64,000 bases of DNA from Pisaster brevispinus (GCA_023634235.1 JAMKCF010000003.1:8940742-9004741); one strand, 5' to 3'; positions 1-27,500 are shown, numbered from the stretch's first letter. Notes: a model not told the origin generated them from the letters alone. Program-made: numbers and translations.

Positions 1-1914
1 TTATAAAAACATACATGCTTTGTCATATTTAAAACGCACATCAAGTCATTTTACATTTTTAAATTTTACATTTATTTCTCTCAAGGGAAAAAAAACCCCT
101 GAAAACACTGCACATAAAAGTTTTATTATGAGTTGGAAGTTTACATGTAAGATGATTTGACAAGCATCAGCTGGAATCCTTTTGCATCTGGCGAGAACCG
201 GAAGGACACAAATACCACGTTTTGATGATAAACAGCAACAGCATGCATCTGGGGGGAAAAACGGTGCATGTTTATACAGCGCCCGAGCTTAACTCTAAAC
301 CTGAGCATTAAATTTGGCGTTAATCGTACTTCAGTGTTGCAATCAATGGCGGGAGCTGTTGCAATGCATTAGTATCGCTAGGGTTAGCATGTCTCTATAA
401 CAAAGTTACTGCCATGTACTGAAAGTACACTACCCTCTCTTGCCCTTCATTACATGAACATGTATCTCACTAAGCTCAGTGACTTAGTAGTTGCTGTGAA
501 CTTTATTGCAAATAACATTTCAAAATGCGTGTGCATGCGCTTGTATGTGCGGGTACATTTACACACGCTCAATACTCACGTAGTACTTAAAGAGGGTGGG
601 TACGTCATTGGTAAAGAGAAACTTGTTCTTTCTAATCCTTGGATCCTTAAGAAAATAGACCAGTATTTGTGAAAATTTCATTGCTGTGATTCCCTGTTTC
701 GTTTATGAAAAGATTTAACACTCTTTGTTGACTTTACAATCTTTTTGTTTCATTTTATGTAGAAATTAAAATCAGTTCATTCTATGCGGAAATTAACAAT
801 CATTTCTGTATAAAATCAGGAACTTTTCTTTAGTAAGTATACAGCTCATTATTTTATCAGATGCAATAAGTTTTTTTAAATCAAAGCATATCTCAGGATG
901 TTTCAAAAGAAGTATGGACTTTGAAATTGTGCCTTGATCAAATTTGTTTGTTAAGATTAGTAATTTTGTCTACAAGGGGCTTGAAAGGCTCTGCTTGAGG
1001 AAAAACTAGCCAGTATTCAAATGTTGTTATCAGTATTCATTTGATAAATTTGTAAGATCGAAAGAAGCAACCGCTACCTACAAATGAACAGATAATCAGC
1101 GTCAATTTAATTTGGAGAAGAGGAAAGAGAGAAAAATTTGTCTAAAGCTCTGTTTTTCCTTAGCCTACTTCAACTGTCTGAAGTCAAGTATTTGCCCTAG
1201 TGGAGCAAAAAGCGCCAAGGAATGAATGAAAACGACCAACAAACTCAAACTGTCACTTTTCACTTAATTTAACGGCTGATCGTAGCAATTTCATTTGCCA
1301 TCCGTATCCAATTTCCCTCCCCATTTGTGTTGAATATAAGTTTTCCCAGCCCCTACCATACAGTCAGCCTCGACCTTCAGGTTCGAATTTCAGGTAAATT
1401 TCTCGCATCAGGAAATTCATAAAAACTCTCAAATATTTCTGGCTGTGGCGGTAATACCTTGATAGTTCTGTTGTTGCTGATGTATGGTAGCCTATGGCAA
1501 CCAAGAAAATTGCATCCTTGACTTGTGTTAAGAATTTAGGGGAAATATTTCACATAGGTGCATGTATGTCAGTCTCTCATCTCTACATTAAGTATGTTGC
1601 TTCTGGTGAAAATCAGGCAAAGGAAGGCATTGCAAAAAAGAAAAGAAAAAAAAGAATAGCAAATTTCCAGATCACAACATGTAATGTTCACAAATGTGAC
1701 AACTCAGTTCCTGTTCAGGTGCATGTGTAGGGCCTTTTAGAGATCAACCGAAGACAAAAAACAACAACAAGGACTTAGAGTTGATGGAAAGTAGCTGCCT
1801 GACAATTTTGTAGTCGAGAGGATTTATAGAAACCATAACATAACTCTGTTTTTCTAAGCTACTTCTGTGAAGTTGGTTTAGGCTCTTGTTTTGGCTGAGG
1901 CTAGAGCCTATCCA

Positions 1915-2027
1915 GGGCCCAATTATATGGCCCTGCGTGACGCAAAACTCTGCGCTTACCGCCCCCTAGAATCACATGCTTTACAGGTCGCAGAATTCTG
2001 TGGTAAGCAGTGCCATACAATTGGGCC
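1915..2027. mobile_element. GGGCCC-ended MITE, short copy
   Basis: It begins GGGCCCAATTATATGGCCCTGC and ends with the imperfect complement of that sequence (GCAGTGCCATACAATTGGGCC). It is about 113 bp long and lacks most of the interior found in the 218-230 bp copies at 16.0, 32.1 and 60.4 kb. No clear target duplication is visible. Confidence 0.6.
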
Positions 2028-5000
2028 ATGGCCTGCTTCTACCTTGGAAGTACACCAAAATGGCTGATGGAGTATGAGGTCAGATTGGTGAATCTGATTT
2101 TAAAAAACACAGTTTTGAGGCAGTCAGATTGTTTTATTTGTTTGTTTTTTAAATAAAAAAATTGCAGCCCTGGAGCGAATTACATGTGAATTTACAAAGA
2201 TACATTTAAACTATAGAATTTTCTGGCTTTGCACATGAGAAACTTATTAACACCACTATTATGGTACTAGGTCCAATTTGTGGCCGATTGGGCCTAAAAA
2301 TTTAGACTTTAAATTGAAATACCTAGTTTTATACATTTGGAAAACTTATAAGCTTTGATTTAAGGTGTTGCACACACAAAATCTGCCAATGATTAGTGGT
2401 AGTTAATTTTTTAAAAAGAAGAAAAAAGAATGTTATTTATTGTTTGGATTCCAACATTAAATCATATCCGCTCACCATGTAATGTACAAACAATACTGAA
2501 TGTTATTTTGCGCATTGTCTGTGGCAAATGCAAAAGTGTTGGTTTGTTTTTCATTTTGAAACAGCATCATCTGTCAAAATTTGTTCAGAGAAAAAAAAAT
2601 TAAGGAAAAAAACCAAAACTATTTTAGGTAAAATCAGGTAATGCAACTCTTCACAGAAAGGCTGGCTCTGTAGGTTTGTTCTCAATGTTTTGACTAGTGT
2701 GACCACTCCTGGTGTGACTAGGGTACAGTAGTCAAAGCGGTGAGAACAACCAATGGGTGCATTTAAGCCGGCAATTCTTCTTTGAAGAGATTAATGCATG
2801 GTGTATCTGAAAGAATTACAATGACATTATAACTATAATTTAAAAAAGAAATAACACTCTTAAAATTTTAAAGATAGTTTCTAGCAAATAGAAGTAACTA
2901 TTATAGCAAGCGGTTACAATGCACAAACAAACATGTTGTTTCCTTTACCTTCAAAAGGGCTTCAGAATTTAACTTTTAGACAGTGTAAACAAGTTATTAT
3001 CGACGACAGCCCACATTTGGCAAAATGAAAATTCCATATGTGCGCACTTTTTTGGAACATGATTTTAATACTGTGTGCACGGTGCAAATGACTCACATGG
3101 ATTTCACACTCGCCTAATAGCTGAATAATATGCAATCCATATTGTAATTTGACCCCTAAAATAGCACACAGGGTTGCTATTTTATGCAGGTTAGGGAAAT
3201 CTTTGGCATACTTTGTCTTATAAAGTTGGTTTGACACCATTTCAAGCATCTGTGGAAAGCCTAGTGTTTCATCAAGTGCTATCACCTTGAGGTGAATTAA
3301 GTTTCATTTTAAAATTGATGACTTAACAGTGTTTAGTATCCTTCAATTGCTTGTAGATTATAGAAACAAGAGTTACTGAGTACATGTATCTGGAACCCAT
3401 GGGATGCGCGGTGTGGGAGAACACATGGATAACCCTTGCTGGTATCTCTTTAATTGTGGGATACATAAATTCAGTCATCAATTTTCCCCAATGATTCAGT
3501 CACTTTGAGAGGATGAGATTTCTGCAGGTGATTGATGCAACTCAACATCGAGGGAGCTTTTGAATACAGATTTCATACATTATGAATTAGGCTGTTGCCA
3601 TGAAATAATGGTACACTGGTATAAAAATGTATGAGGAAAACTGACTAGAAACATGTTAACCAATTGCGTTTGGACACATAGGCCATTCTTTTTCTTTCAG
3701 TTGAAAAACTGCATACGGCAAATAAATCAAACTTGAGCAGTGTTTGTCTACGGTTGGAAAGGAAATTGGGGTCAGCAGAAGACCAACTCGGCTAATCGAA
3801 CCAAAATGAGAAAGAGTCTGCAGATGGTTACCAGAGAATTGTCGAGAAAGGAGGAGGGGGAGGAGGAAAACAGAAATAAAAAACCTCTGGAGATTGATTG
3901 GGTGGAACAACAGAAGATGCAGGAGACTGGGACTCGCGGAGGAAATTCATGAAAGCGGTGGATTGGACAAGTACAAGTGACTGTTCCTCCAGGGGCTCCA
4001 TCATAACAAGACATCGCCTCAGGCACTCTGTCAATTCACCTGTCTTGGTTGTGGCAAGCCCCCATGTCTTACTTTACTTGGAGAGACTCATGGATGGCTA
4101 CCTTGGGAGCCGTAAGCGACTTCAGACCCCTTCACTCATAGACTTGCAAACTGATGTGTACTTTTCTTAAGGCACGCGCAGTCCTGTGACAACACAGCTC
4201 TGTTATATAATAAACACATAGTAGCAATTTATCTTTATTTATTTTTAATGTGCGACGCTTTTGCTAATAATATTGTGTTTTTTGTTGGAGACTTTTCAGA
4301 TATAATAAACACTGAGTGACAATATCGTTTAGAAAATATCATCAAGACATTTACTGTTTATATTGGAAAGAATTGGCAGAATATGACAATATCTCTGAAG
4401 AACTTTCCCTGGCAGTGCCATTTTGATGGAGATGCCTAAAATCTAGTAACAATAAAGCCTTGTTTTATGGAAATTACTAAATGACAATAGTTTTATTGAA
4501 AAATTTTGTACTGGCATGTAATGGAGGGGATAGTACAAATGAGCAAAATCTAGTGATACAAATTAAATGTTGAATGTAAAGGAAATATTCTCTATTGGTC
4601 GGTTGGCTTTAGGTTGAATTTTTTGTTTCATATACATGTAGATTATTTGATGAAGGTGTGTTTGGGATTGACTTCAGCTAAAAGTACAGGCCGGGACTGG
4701 TATTTTATCAGGGAAAAAAATATTAGTTTCAATGTTTCAATGCTCCGTGATTAGAAAGTTTATACCAGTACCAATCCTCTAGAATTTTTGTCAAGCATTG
4801 CAAACAAGTATGATTCCATTTTCACAGGTTGGTTGAATGTGTGTTTATTGAAAATTATAGGGTGGTAATAAAATTTAAGTCCTCCAAATGTACATGTATG
4901 ATGTACATGCTCTCCTTTAATTACATTGCTGAACGTTTTAGTTTTCGTTTTGATTATATTGTTACTTTTGCTTTCTAGGGATACATGAGGTTACTATGAA

Positions 5001-5225
5001 AGTTCGTTCAATTACTCCCCAACAGCCTTTCCATGCCAGATGTTTCTTGCATGTCTATGGAATGTAAATTTGTGTAGGAAGATGTGTAGGGTACCAAGGC
5101 AATGTGACCAAGGGCATCAAGGCAGTGTCTCCGTTGCCTGCCTTTTTTAATTCGAAACCTCCTCCCTTGCCCCCTCCTCCAAAAACCAACAACAACAGCA
5201 ACAAAGATTTTATTAGTAATGAAAC

Positions 5226-5440
5226 TTAGTAAGAACTCTCAAGAAGTGTTTTGCACTGTAACCTGTAAATATGCATTTGTGTACCAGTGATGAGGAGATG
5301 TTGAAAGAAACCTAAACTGGGGAAAACACATGCATTCAGGGACTGAAAACCCAGCCCACATGCAGCTTGAGCTCCAAACCTATGATCCTCAGGAAAGAAA
5401 GGCAGGGAAGAAACCACTAAGCCAACCTAAATGGCCACAA
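5226..5440 (-). mobile_element. tRNA-derived SINE, family A
   Basis: Read on the minus strand it starts with a good Pol III A box (TGGCTTAGTGG), followed by a body with 'GGGTTTTCAGTCCCTGAATG' and a tail containing 'TTACAGTGCAAAACACTT'. The same body recurs at 15.6, 24.9, 49.6 and 52.0 kb. Confidence 0.65.
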
Positions 5441-5984
5441 AAATGAGAAGAAGAAAAGAGAGAAATTGGACAGAAATGCTTTCAGTTCTTTAGATTTAGT
5501 GTCAGCACACAACCATCATTCATGATTCAAACTTACAGCTTGAGGAAAACATGGACATTACAGTAACTAGGGAATATTTGTGGCTTGGTTGTGGTATGTA
5601 CTGTTGGTATGAAAACTAATTTGTAGTGTGGTAAGCCACTCATCATCCACACGAAAGGCCTGAAACTAACATGCTCATAAACTGTTCAGCAGGCTTCTCA
5701 CAGCAACAAACTATGTACAACAATCACTTCTGACTTCATAAAGCATCCAAACTATTTCCAGAAAATATAACTTTATGGACAAGTTTATTTTCTGCAGAAA
5801 TTGCGATAGTCCATTATGATATAGTTTAGTCCGACAAACTTCTCAGGAATGTTTCAGAGTGAAGAGTCAATATACTCCAATCAAATTTGATTATCCATGA
5901 GAAAAGTATTATACAGTATTTTTTATTAGTACCCCATTTTGTAGTTTCATCTCTTCCCTTCTGTTCTAACCCCAACTCCAACTA

Positions 5985-6050
5985 AGCTTAACCCTAACCC
6001 TGGCCTAACCCTAAACCTAACCCAAGCCTTACACTAGCCCTAACCTAAGA
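5985..6050. repeat. Degenerate telomere-like CCCTAA tract
   Basis: About 65 bp rich in CCTAACCC/ACCCTAA units with interruptions (for example 'CCTGGCCTAACCCTAAACC'). This resembles an interstitial or decayed TTAGGG-type telomeric repeat. It is not a chromosome end, because unique sequence continues on both sides. Confidence 0.6.
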
Positions 6051-6483
6051 TTTTTCTATAAAACTCCCTATCTTGTTTTTCTCAAATAAAAAATTAATCA
6101 CTGTTCATTATAAATTTGAATAGATATCTTGTCTCCCTCTGTCTAACTTGTTTTCGCTTTGTATTGTAGGGCTCGCTTTAATTGATTCTTTGGCCATGTT
6201 AGAGGCAAGTTCCCAATCTTAAAAATGAAAAATCAAATCAAGAAAATATTGTAGAATCGTATTCAAAATGGTTTTAAAAAGCTGAGCTCTAAATGAATTC
6301 TGAATTGAATTGAATGTGAAATAACCCATTACACAATGTTTCATTTTTGTTAAGAACAAATTTGATGTTTTGATAGACTAAAAAGAGCTGTCGTTGTGCA
6401 TTTACTTTTGACTTGCTTTTCAAATTCCTCAAAAAGAAACATGCAATGGACACGTCTACATGTACCTAATAATGGTATCGCAG

Positions 6484-6770
6484 GAACGACTTGGCCGAGC
6501 GGTCAAGTGCACCAGATTCAAGTTCTGGTGTTGCCAGAGTGTGGGTTAAGGTTCTGGAGCAAGACACTTAACTGTAATTGGTTTGTCCTTCCATATGGTC
6601 CTTCGGATGAAACATTAAGCTGTTAGTGTGTGTTGTGGAAAGCATGTTAAAAAAACCATGGCACTTTATTGTGGAAGAAAGGGGTCTTGCAGTGATGTTT
6701 CTGGCAGTGGTAGCAACTTTCACCACAGCTACATGTAATTGTTCAAAGATGGTACGGAAATTGGACATTA
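6484..6770 (+). mobile_element. tRNA-derived SINE, family B
   Basis: The head is Ser/Leu-tRNA-like (TTGGCCGAGCGGTCAAGTGC, matching the A box), followed by 'TTCTGGTGTTGCCAGAGTGT' and the tail 'CCTTCGGATGAAACATTAAG'. Reverse-oriented relatives lie near 7.9, 55.8 and 63.2 kb. Confidence 0.65.
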
Positions 6771-7849
6771 ATCAATGTCTCCACCTTTAAAAAAGTTTCA
6801 CCTGTGTGTACAAATAAGTGTGGTTTCTGTTAACCATTGAGTAAGACACTAAATGCCCACGTTATTATTATTATGAGGTTATTTTTATCTCAAGTTTATA
6901 TTTCTGAGCTGAGTGCAAGTTGAGTCAACATGCAACGAGCACCAAAAACAAATGGAATTCCTGAGCATGATTCTAGGTTGTTGTCCCAGATCCAATATGA
7001 GTGTCACATATTGGCCATTGGGATTTGATAGTAAAACCACATTCATCACCTCCTGCTGTCAGTAGCAGGTGTCCATTGCTACTACCAATACTATGATTAG
7101 CACCCAGGCCACACCAAGCATGCCTTGGCATTTCATAAATACTTTGAAATGGATACATCAGTTAATCCTATATAACCATACCCCATGGATCACTCCAATA
7201 TTTGCAATGGTGTGAAGTTGGCCAAACCATTAAAGGTAGATTAACACCTGCACTGTAACCAGTCATGTTGCCTGTGTGCAATGGGAAGGGTTACCAACCA
7301 CTGATTACCAAAAGGAGGGGCCAGACTAATTGGTTTTTCCAGATTCAGTCTGATTATCATAGAAATAAAGCGTGGAGAACGCTGAGACTGCACTCTGTGC
7401 CCTGCTAGTTAACGGGGCGTATCAATACCACGTGGCACATGGCAAAGTGGCGACTCGCATGAACTTTGTACATGTGTGTTTGTCGGTCTAAATGATGCAT
7501 ACATGTGATATTATTTTGTCATACACTCATAAAAACACAGCGTAAGCAAATGCGCTTGTGCTCGCCCATAAAAGGGTCTCACAAATGAGTCACGTGAATG
7601 AAACTCGCTCATGATTTTCCTGGTTCAGTGGACTACATCGATTTTAATATGAGAGAAGATAAGATGGCTGTACCTTGCAATATAAAACAGTAAAACTGTT
7701 TCAATTAGTTGAGATACATGGACATGTAACTAGATCAAGGCGCTTTACAACATTATCCGTGTTCCTCGGGCCCAATTAAACCATTTCCCCAACTTGTTCA
7801 ACTCTCTGGGGAGCGACAACCTCAAGCCACTTATTAGCACCAAGAGGTA

Positions 7850-8040
7850 AATTCAAAGTTAAACTGTCTCAGCCCTCGCAGGTTTCCATTAGACACCTTG
7901 GTTCGGAGAAGTAATTTATGGTAAAGTGTCTTGCTCAAAAACACAAATGTCATGATCGGAGTTCGAACCCGCACCCGAACCCGAACCCAAATGAACCCAG
8001 AACTTGAGTCTGATGTGTTAGACTGTTTAGCCAAATACAC
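7850..8040 (-). mobile_element. tRNA-derived SINE, family B, diverged copy
   Basis: On the minus strand it has 'CTCAAGTTCTGG'-type sequence and a B-box-like GAGTTCGAACCC complement, then the 'AAGACACTTTACC' body. An ACCCGA hexamer microrepeat has expanded inside the tRNA part, near 7970-7995. Confidence 0.5.
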
Positions 8041-9468
8041 GCAACATGGTAATCATAACAGTAGATGGCTCTCTACAAGGATCACAGTGCCTCACAGTCA
8101 ACAGCCAACAAAACTAAATTAATAGAAGAAGATATTACAAACCAAGAGATAAACAAATTTACAAATCTTTGGGAAATAGAATTTGAAAAGCATTCCATGA
8201 AAATTGTTATTGATGAACCTACATGTACATGTATGATTCAAAGAATGGTTACATATGTGCACGGAAGCCTTCTTATTCACTTAAGTTATGAATAATTGAT
8301 GCTGAAAACTGGGAGGGAAGATATATTAAAAATTTAAACTAATCAAGGTCCTAAGACTGACCTTTTCCTTGTCAATTTATTTAATATAATTTTTGTTTAA
8401 TAAGATTGAGATTGCTTTTTGATTTGTTTTGATTTGTTCAGGTTATTTCTTTATTTTTTGTCATTACTTGTTTATTTGCTAGCTGATGATTTTGATGAAA
8501 TTTGACTTGAAATCTAGAAATCTGTGTGTAGTGTTGTTGCATTGTTCATCACCAGTCAAAAACTGTCAGTTACCGTGATGCATTGATCAATCAGTGGTTT
8601 TTCTAAATAAAATTCTCCTTCAGGTGATGCAAAAAGCTGTATGGTGAAACAACCCATCTACCAAAGACTTACAATATACGCGGACACCTGCATGTTATAA
8701 ATAATAAAAGCACACAGTCCAATGCAATTTATCTAAGTGTTAAGGAAGTGTCAGACGTCCATGTAGTCTGTATCTCCGAGCAAGGTGCCCCTGTGAATTT
8801 TGTTAGGTTTTTGAAGCCCATGGGATTTCTATTTTTACTCAAAATTTAAGTAATGTTTACGCATGGAGAAGAGTTGCCTATTTATTGCCCTTTGCATTTA
8901 ATATGTGAAACTTCGGAAATCTGTAAAAATCATGTGAAACCATTTTCCATAAGCAAAGATGAGCAATGAACCTTTCACAAACAATTTCCATCACATGCCA
9001 TTCATGAAAAACCTAATAATGAAATTAATAAAACCAGCTTTTGTGGTTATTTATACAATTTACTGCCTCGCCACCACGGTTACCCATTGACAAAGACTAG
9101 CTCAGAACAATATACGCCAGCATGGCATATAAAGTCAATGGCCTTGAGAGGTCACAGACACAAACATGTTCGCACAATGTTTCCTAAAAATTTGAATATT
9201 TTATTTTTCTTGAAAAGGAAGTATTATCTGAAGTATAATTGTCGGTCTTGAATTGAAGCAGATTACTGAAAGGATTGCCAGGGCATAATATCAGCTTTCA
9301 AAACATCCTCTAATGAAAATGGAAATGTTTTTTAAAGATTGTCTTCTTCTTTATAACTTCATGTACACCGTAATAGCAGAAGGCCATGGAGGTAACACAA
9401 ACATGCGTGTGTTTTTGTGTGTTGGAGAGTGAATGATTCATTTTGATGTGGTTTTGCTTCTGTTGCAG

Positions 9469-22763
<13,295 letters not shown>

Positions 22764-22964
22764 CACAAGTCCTGATTATATTTTTAAGTGAACGTTCGTC
22801 ATTGTTTTGTGAAAGAGTAAATGAACTCCCAGCCTGTACTTTCCACTAAGCACACACCACACACGCAACCAGCGAAATGTTGATGAATTTGTTGGTCACG
22901 TTCTCACGTTTTAACAAAAAACTGTCATGTTTTGTCAGGGATTTTGTCCATATTGGGCGTATTT

Positions 22965-23080
22965 TGATTGGGGCAATCAAAGTAAGTGATTTTGGAGGTT
23001 TTTTTAATAACCTTTTTCAGTATTTCAGACAAAATGTTTCACTCGATGATTGGTAAGAGTGCGACTTTTTTTGAGGGAGC
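22965..23080 (+). repeat. Dispersed repeat 'ATTGGGGCAATCAAAGTAAG'
   Basis: Third copy of the family at 9885 and 18285, here preceded by 'GTCAGGGATTTTGTCCATAT', which has a partner near 49000. Confidence 0.5.
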
Positions 23081-24904
23081 TTTCAGATTGAAACTAATGA
23101 AAGGTTTACACACACCAATCCTTGACTTTATCTTAAAAGTTCACAGCATTATTATTCAACTTTGTGGCTTTTTTGAAGTCTTCAATCCTTTTGGTTTGCC
23201 ATGAAACAAAGTAGAACCATGAAGAGCAAATTTTATGTGGAGTTTATTTCTAGTAAAAACTTGCAAAGTTGCTCTGCATTTTCCCTTTTTTCTTTTCACT
23301 ACACATTTTTCTGTTGTCTTCCAGACATGGTGATTCCAAGACAAAGCCGATGCAAAACTAATTGTTCTTGTCATGCCAAATCAACAAAAAGTGAGATGAT
23401 ATTTTGGCAAATTGTGTACAGTCACTTTTTTCATAAAAAGTAAATTAAACTTGAGGTATGCATTCATTGGAAGTTGTCATTTTAAAACATTCTTCTTGTT
23501 TGAACATATAGTTGTGGTACAAAACATCCTCAGAATTTGTTTCATACAACATAATATTTGTATGCAATTCTCCATAGGGGAGGAAATGACCTGGAAATTG
23601 TCACTCCTTTTTGTATGTTCATTTAGGGGAAATGGTGCTTTCAGCTCCCCTACCTTAAATGCTGCTATTCTGAATGGGAGTCCCTGATGCACCTGGCGCC
23701 TTATCCAAACCCAGGCTTAGGCTCTGGCTCCAGCGTGGTCTTCGTCATCAGATTTAGAGCAGTGTGCATTTTGCACATTGCTTCAATACCAAATGGAGCT
23801 CGGGCCTGAACTGAAGTTTGGAAAAAGCTTTTAGTAGTCTCACATCGATGACATTTCCTTATGTGAACTTTCTCTTTGGAAACACCATACTATCCCAAAG
23901 TGAACATCACCTGTTCTGAAATAGGGTTTCCAAATATGCTGAAAAATCTAAACCAGATCAACGACATAATCACTTCTAAGCAGGTCGTCCAAAATTGAAA
24001 ACATGTCACTAACGAGTTTGTAAAACGTATCCAGAAGACACCCAGACACCCCTCTGATCAACAGTATTGTTTTTATTATAAACATTCAAGTGTTCCAGAA
24101 GCTTTAAAGAACTTTCTAAGTGGCCATATAGTATTTATAGTAAATCTTGTATACACTTTGTTGGCTTGAACACATTTCACACACTTTTTCTGAAGTATGA
24201 ATGCCCTTTTAATCAAGGAATGTTACTGAAAGTGTGAGAGAAAACACATGTTAACCTGACATGTGTGTGTTTCTTACGTTGACATTGAAAGCCAAACTTG
24301 TTTGCCGTGACAAAAGAATACAACCAGAAGTTTCTACTATCTTCCTCTTCCCTGAAATCATGCACTGTAAAAATAGAAGTTTCAAAGTGCATTTCTTGTA
24401 TTATTATTATTTTTTTTTTACACAATCATGTGAAGAAGTAATCATTATTACTATGTAATATTCATACAACTGAAGTATTTAGTCATTTATTTGATTTAAT
24501 GTATTCTCTCAAATATATAAATATATATATTGCATTTATTTTTATGCATATTTTATATATTATTATATTATTTAAACGTTGCTGAATAACTGTGATAAGT
24601 ACATGCACATGTAGTATGTTATAAATGAGATATCCCGATGTTACACAGTGTTGGGAAGGGTCTCAAATTTCCAATGGTTATGTTGTAATATATAGCGTAT
24701 ATATTCTAATATATTTTATAGAACCTATACAACATTTAATAGTTTCCATACCTACTTTTCATTATTCAGATATTGGTTGAAACAGCATTGGTATTGTAAG
24801 AAAATAATTACCCAGGACTTATCTTTATTGTGGGCCACGGAGGTCATGACCTCTACCTTGGCCTTTGGTCCTTAGAATAATGTTCTCATGGACATACCTG
24901 TACA

Positions 24905-25140
24905 CACAAGGTTTATTCCCTGTTTTCCACCTCTGTGGACCCTTGGTTCGATTCCCACCTCAGACTGAAGCCTTGCATGTGGGTTGGGTTTTCAGTCCCA
25001 ACCTGATTGCATGGGTTTCCCCAGTTGGGTTTTCCTTCCACATCCAACTCTGATTATTCCTTCATTCCTTCAGGCTTTCAGGCCTACGGTTACAGTGAAA
25101 GGCACTTTTGAGTGTTTCTTGGTTTCATTACCCGAGAAAA
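24905..25140 (+). mobile_element. tRNA-derived SINE, family A
   Basis: Contains a B-box-like GGTTCGATTCC, the 'GGGTTTTCAGTCCCAACCTG' body, 'CCCAGTTGGGTTTTCCTTCC' and the tail 'TACAGTGAAAGGCACTTTTG'. It lies in the presumed ZNRF3 3' UTR. Confidence 0.65.
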
Positions 25141-27486
25141 AATAACGAAAAGCAATCCCTGTTCTTTTAAGACAGAAATCTCATACCTGAAACCTTAACT
25201 GAGAGAGGGTCATCACAGTGCATGGACATGTCTTTGAGAAATTCATCAAGAATGGGTTGCAAGGTGTTAGGGTTAAGATTTACAATTCTCATAACATAGC
25301 TGGGCACACCGTGTGTTCTTTTAATTGGCACAAGTCCTAATACAAAAGTACTTTTAAATATTTCTCAAGAAACTCTTGTATCATAAATTTATTAGTAATT
25401 CTGTACTTAATACACAATGTAAAAAAGAGTGTGCATTTTCGGGAAAGTTCCAAATACATGTAATGTGATAGCTGACCTGGTGAACATTTTGTACAGTATG
25501 AATTGTTCCGATTAAAATTTTAATTCAAAGAGGAATGCAAAAATTACTGAGCTGGTTTTAAATGTTGTATACTCACAAAAAACATAAAACACATGACCAA
25601 CCTGGCCACAAAGAGATGTGATTAGCTGGTGTTAACTTTAATATAAACATGCACATGAAGAAATGAAACAATGAGGACGTTTTCCCTCAAAAACAGGTGA
25701 CAGCTTCCTTTTAAAGAACATACTTAAAACATTGATATCAAATTTGTTCAGATAAAGTGACTTGAGTGAGAATTGGATCACTCTAAACAGGGTATTTATG
25801 CAAGTTATGTATTATGTTATAGGCACAGGGTTTGGTTATCATTGCTTGTAAATGTTTATTACACATAGGTGCTGCACTTAATAGTTTCCCAGTACAAAAT
25901 ATACCGGTACATTGTGTATGTGGCAAATTATGCATTTTTGAAACAAAACTTGACCTCAGTTCTTGCTTTTTAGTTTTTTTCGGGAAAGAATCTTTAGTGT
26001 ATAAAGATTCAAAACATTAATAAATCCTGTTGAAAAAATAGCATTTTACCCCAGGAGAAGTTTTACAGATATAGAATAGTATTGAGCAAAAGCTTCCTTG
26101 AGAATGCGTTCCTCTTTAACAGAAATATTTTCAGCTGCATCCATTTTTACCGATTTTGTTTTTAACTGTTTGGTTTTGGGCATTTTCAGTTATCTTCCTT
26201 CATTAAACACTGTTTTTATATTAAAATATTCAAAAGTAATTACACCTGTAAATCAGCATTTTGTAAAAAGCCACCATTTTTGCATCTCTCCAACAAAAAT
26301 CGTGAACAATTAGTATGTATTCTGATGCTACCAAATCGCTACAAACACAGCGTTAATTCTTGGTTTTTCCTTCTGCATTTGTCGTCTATTCTTTTCATAT
26401 TAAAAACATTTTCCCTGTCAATTTATTCTTGGCATCATTTAGATTAAAAAAAATTCCCCCCAATCGTTTGAGTCAAGTACTATAGTTGAAGAAATAAGTC
26501 GGAACAAAATTGTTAAAGGCGGGTGAGATTTTTAAAAACTTTTTGAGGGACTTTTGGAATATCTCAATGCCATGGCTTTGTTTACCATTACAAGTGTGAT
26601 GCCAACAGCATTTCAGAATTTAGTCTAGTAGATGCTTGCTCTTGAAATCAGCCATACGGCTTTTCAGTTGACCAGCCGATTTTCTCATCGGTTTTCTCAG
26701 CTGTGCTATTGAAAATTGAAAAACACAGTACAAAGTCTTGCTGTGCCTTGCACTTTTCCGGTGTTGTTTCCTCTCCTTTTTTTTTTCTTTTGACAAACTT
26801 CAGTTGCATGCTTGAATAATGGAATCTCAAGGCCTGTGGTTGATAAGATGTACACAAATTGAAGTAACTGTGGCAACGTGCACACAAATTGTGTCCCTAT
26901 GATGTCATTTGTGTGTTTTTGTACAAGTTGATCACCGTCTAAGGAGGTTTGTGTGGTAGCACACCGTATAATTCTCAACATTTTCGGTCAGTTTAAAAAT
27001 GTTTGTCTCTGTGAAAATGTTGCTATTGATAGTATATGCAGATTAACATGCATGAGGGAGGAAGGACATGATTTGATAAGTATTAATTCAGATATTCTGA
27101 TACTGAGGTCTTGTACTTAATAGATACAATGAAAAGCTTGAAATTTTGAAACGACCTTAAATTCTATGTGCAAATCAGTGTCAACATTATATTTTTTCAA
27201 AGTGAAATTGTACACTATTGTTTATTTTAAAATGATCAATCAGAAGGTCCAAGTTTATTGAAATCTGTAAAACTTTTTTTCTCATAAAATGCTGAACATG
27301 AGTATAATTGTACTCCGAATTTTAAATGAACCGTCAAGTACTTTTTTCAGGTATTGTGTTTGTTCTCTGAAAATACGAAACCTTATTATGGATATTTAAT
27401 TATCATTACAAAAGTTGTATTTCAACAGTTATTGTACAATATGGGTGCTGTATTTATGTATTGTCGATTGATGTACCATAAAAGAA

Positions 27487-27492
27487 AATAAA
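27487..27492 (+). terminator. Candidate poly(A) signal AATAAA
   Basis: AATAAA with an upstream TTGTACAATATGGGTGCTGT context and a following U-rich region. It could end the ZNRF3-like transcript. Many other A/T-rich hexamers occur in this stretch. Confidence 0.35.
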
Positions 27493-27500
27493 TTGTAGTG

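Larger units (their letters stand above)
1..9468. other. No recognised exon; intron or 5' flank of the ZNRF3-like gene
   Basis: The first exon of the ZNRF3-like gene seen here starts at 9469 with a phase-0 acceptor, so at least its signal peptide and the first part of its PA domain must be encoded upstream. I looked for PA-domain exons in this stretch and found none, so they probably lie left of the window. The stretch holds two tRNA-derived SINE families, a GGGCCC-ended MITE and a degenerate telomere-like tract, listed separately. The open frames here lack splice context and family resemblance. Confidence 0.5.
22764..27500 (+). other. Probable long 3' UTR of ZNRF3-like gene
   Basis: No coding exon is seen. 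The stretch is AT-rich, with TATATA-type sequence at 24500-24750 and one family A SINE. The first well-framed poly(A) signal after it is AATAAA at 27487, preceded by TGTA-containing sequence and followed by T-rich DNA. That the transcript runs this far is an inference; an earlier cleavage site is possible. Confidence 0.4.

Noticed and set aside
2962..3285. 107-codon minus frame
   Set aside because: No family resemblance, no splice context and no neighbouring exons on that strand.
3656..4170. Cluster of overlapping frames near 3.7-4.2 kb
   Set aside because: Tested as a possible PA-domain exon of the ZNRF3-like gene. Sequence and splice sites do not fit; a GGAGGAGG-rich run explains the openness.
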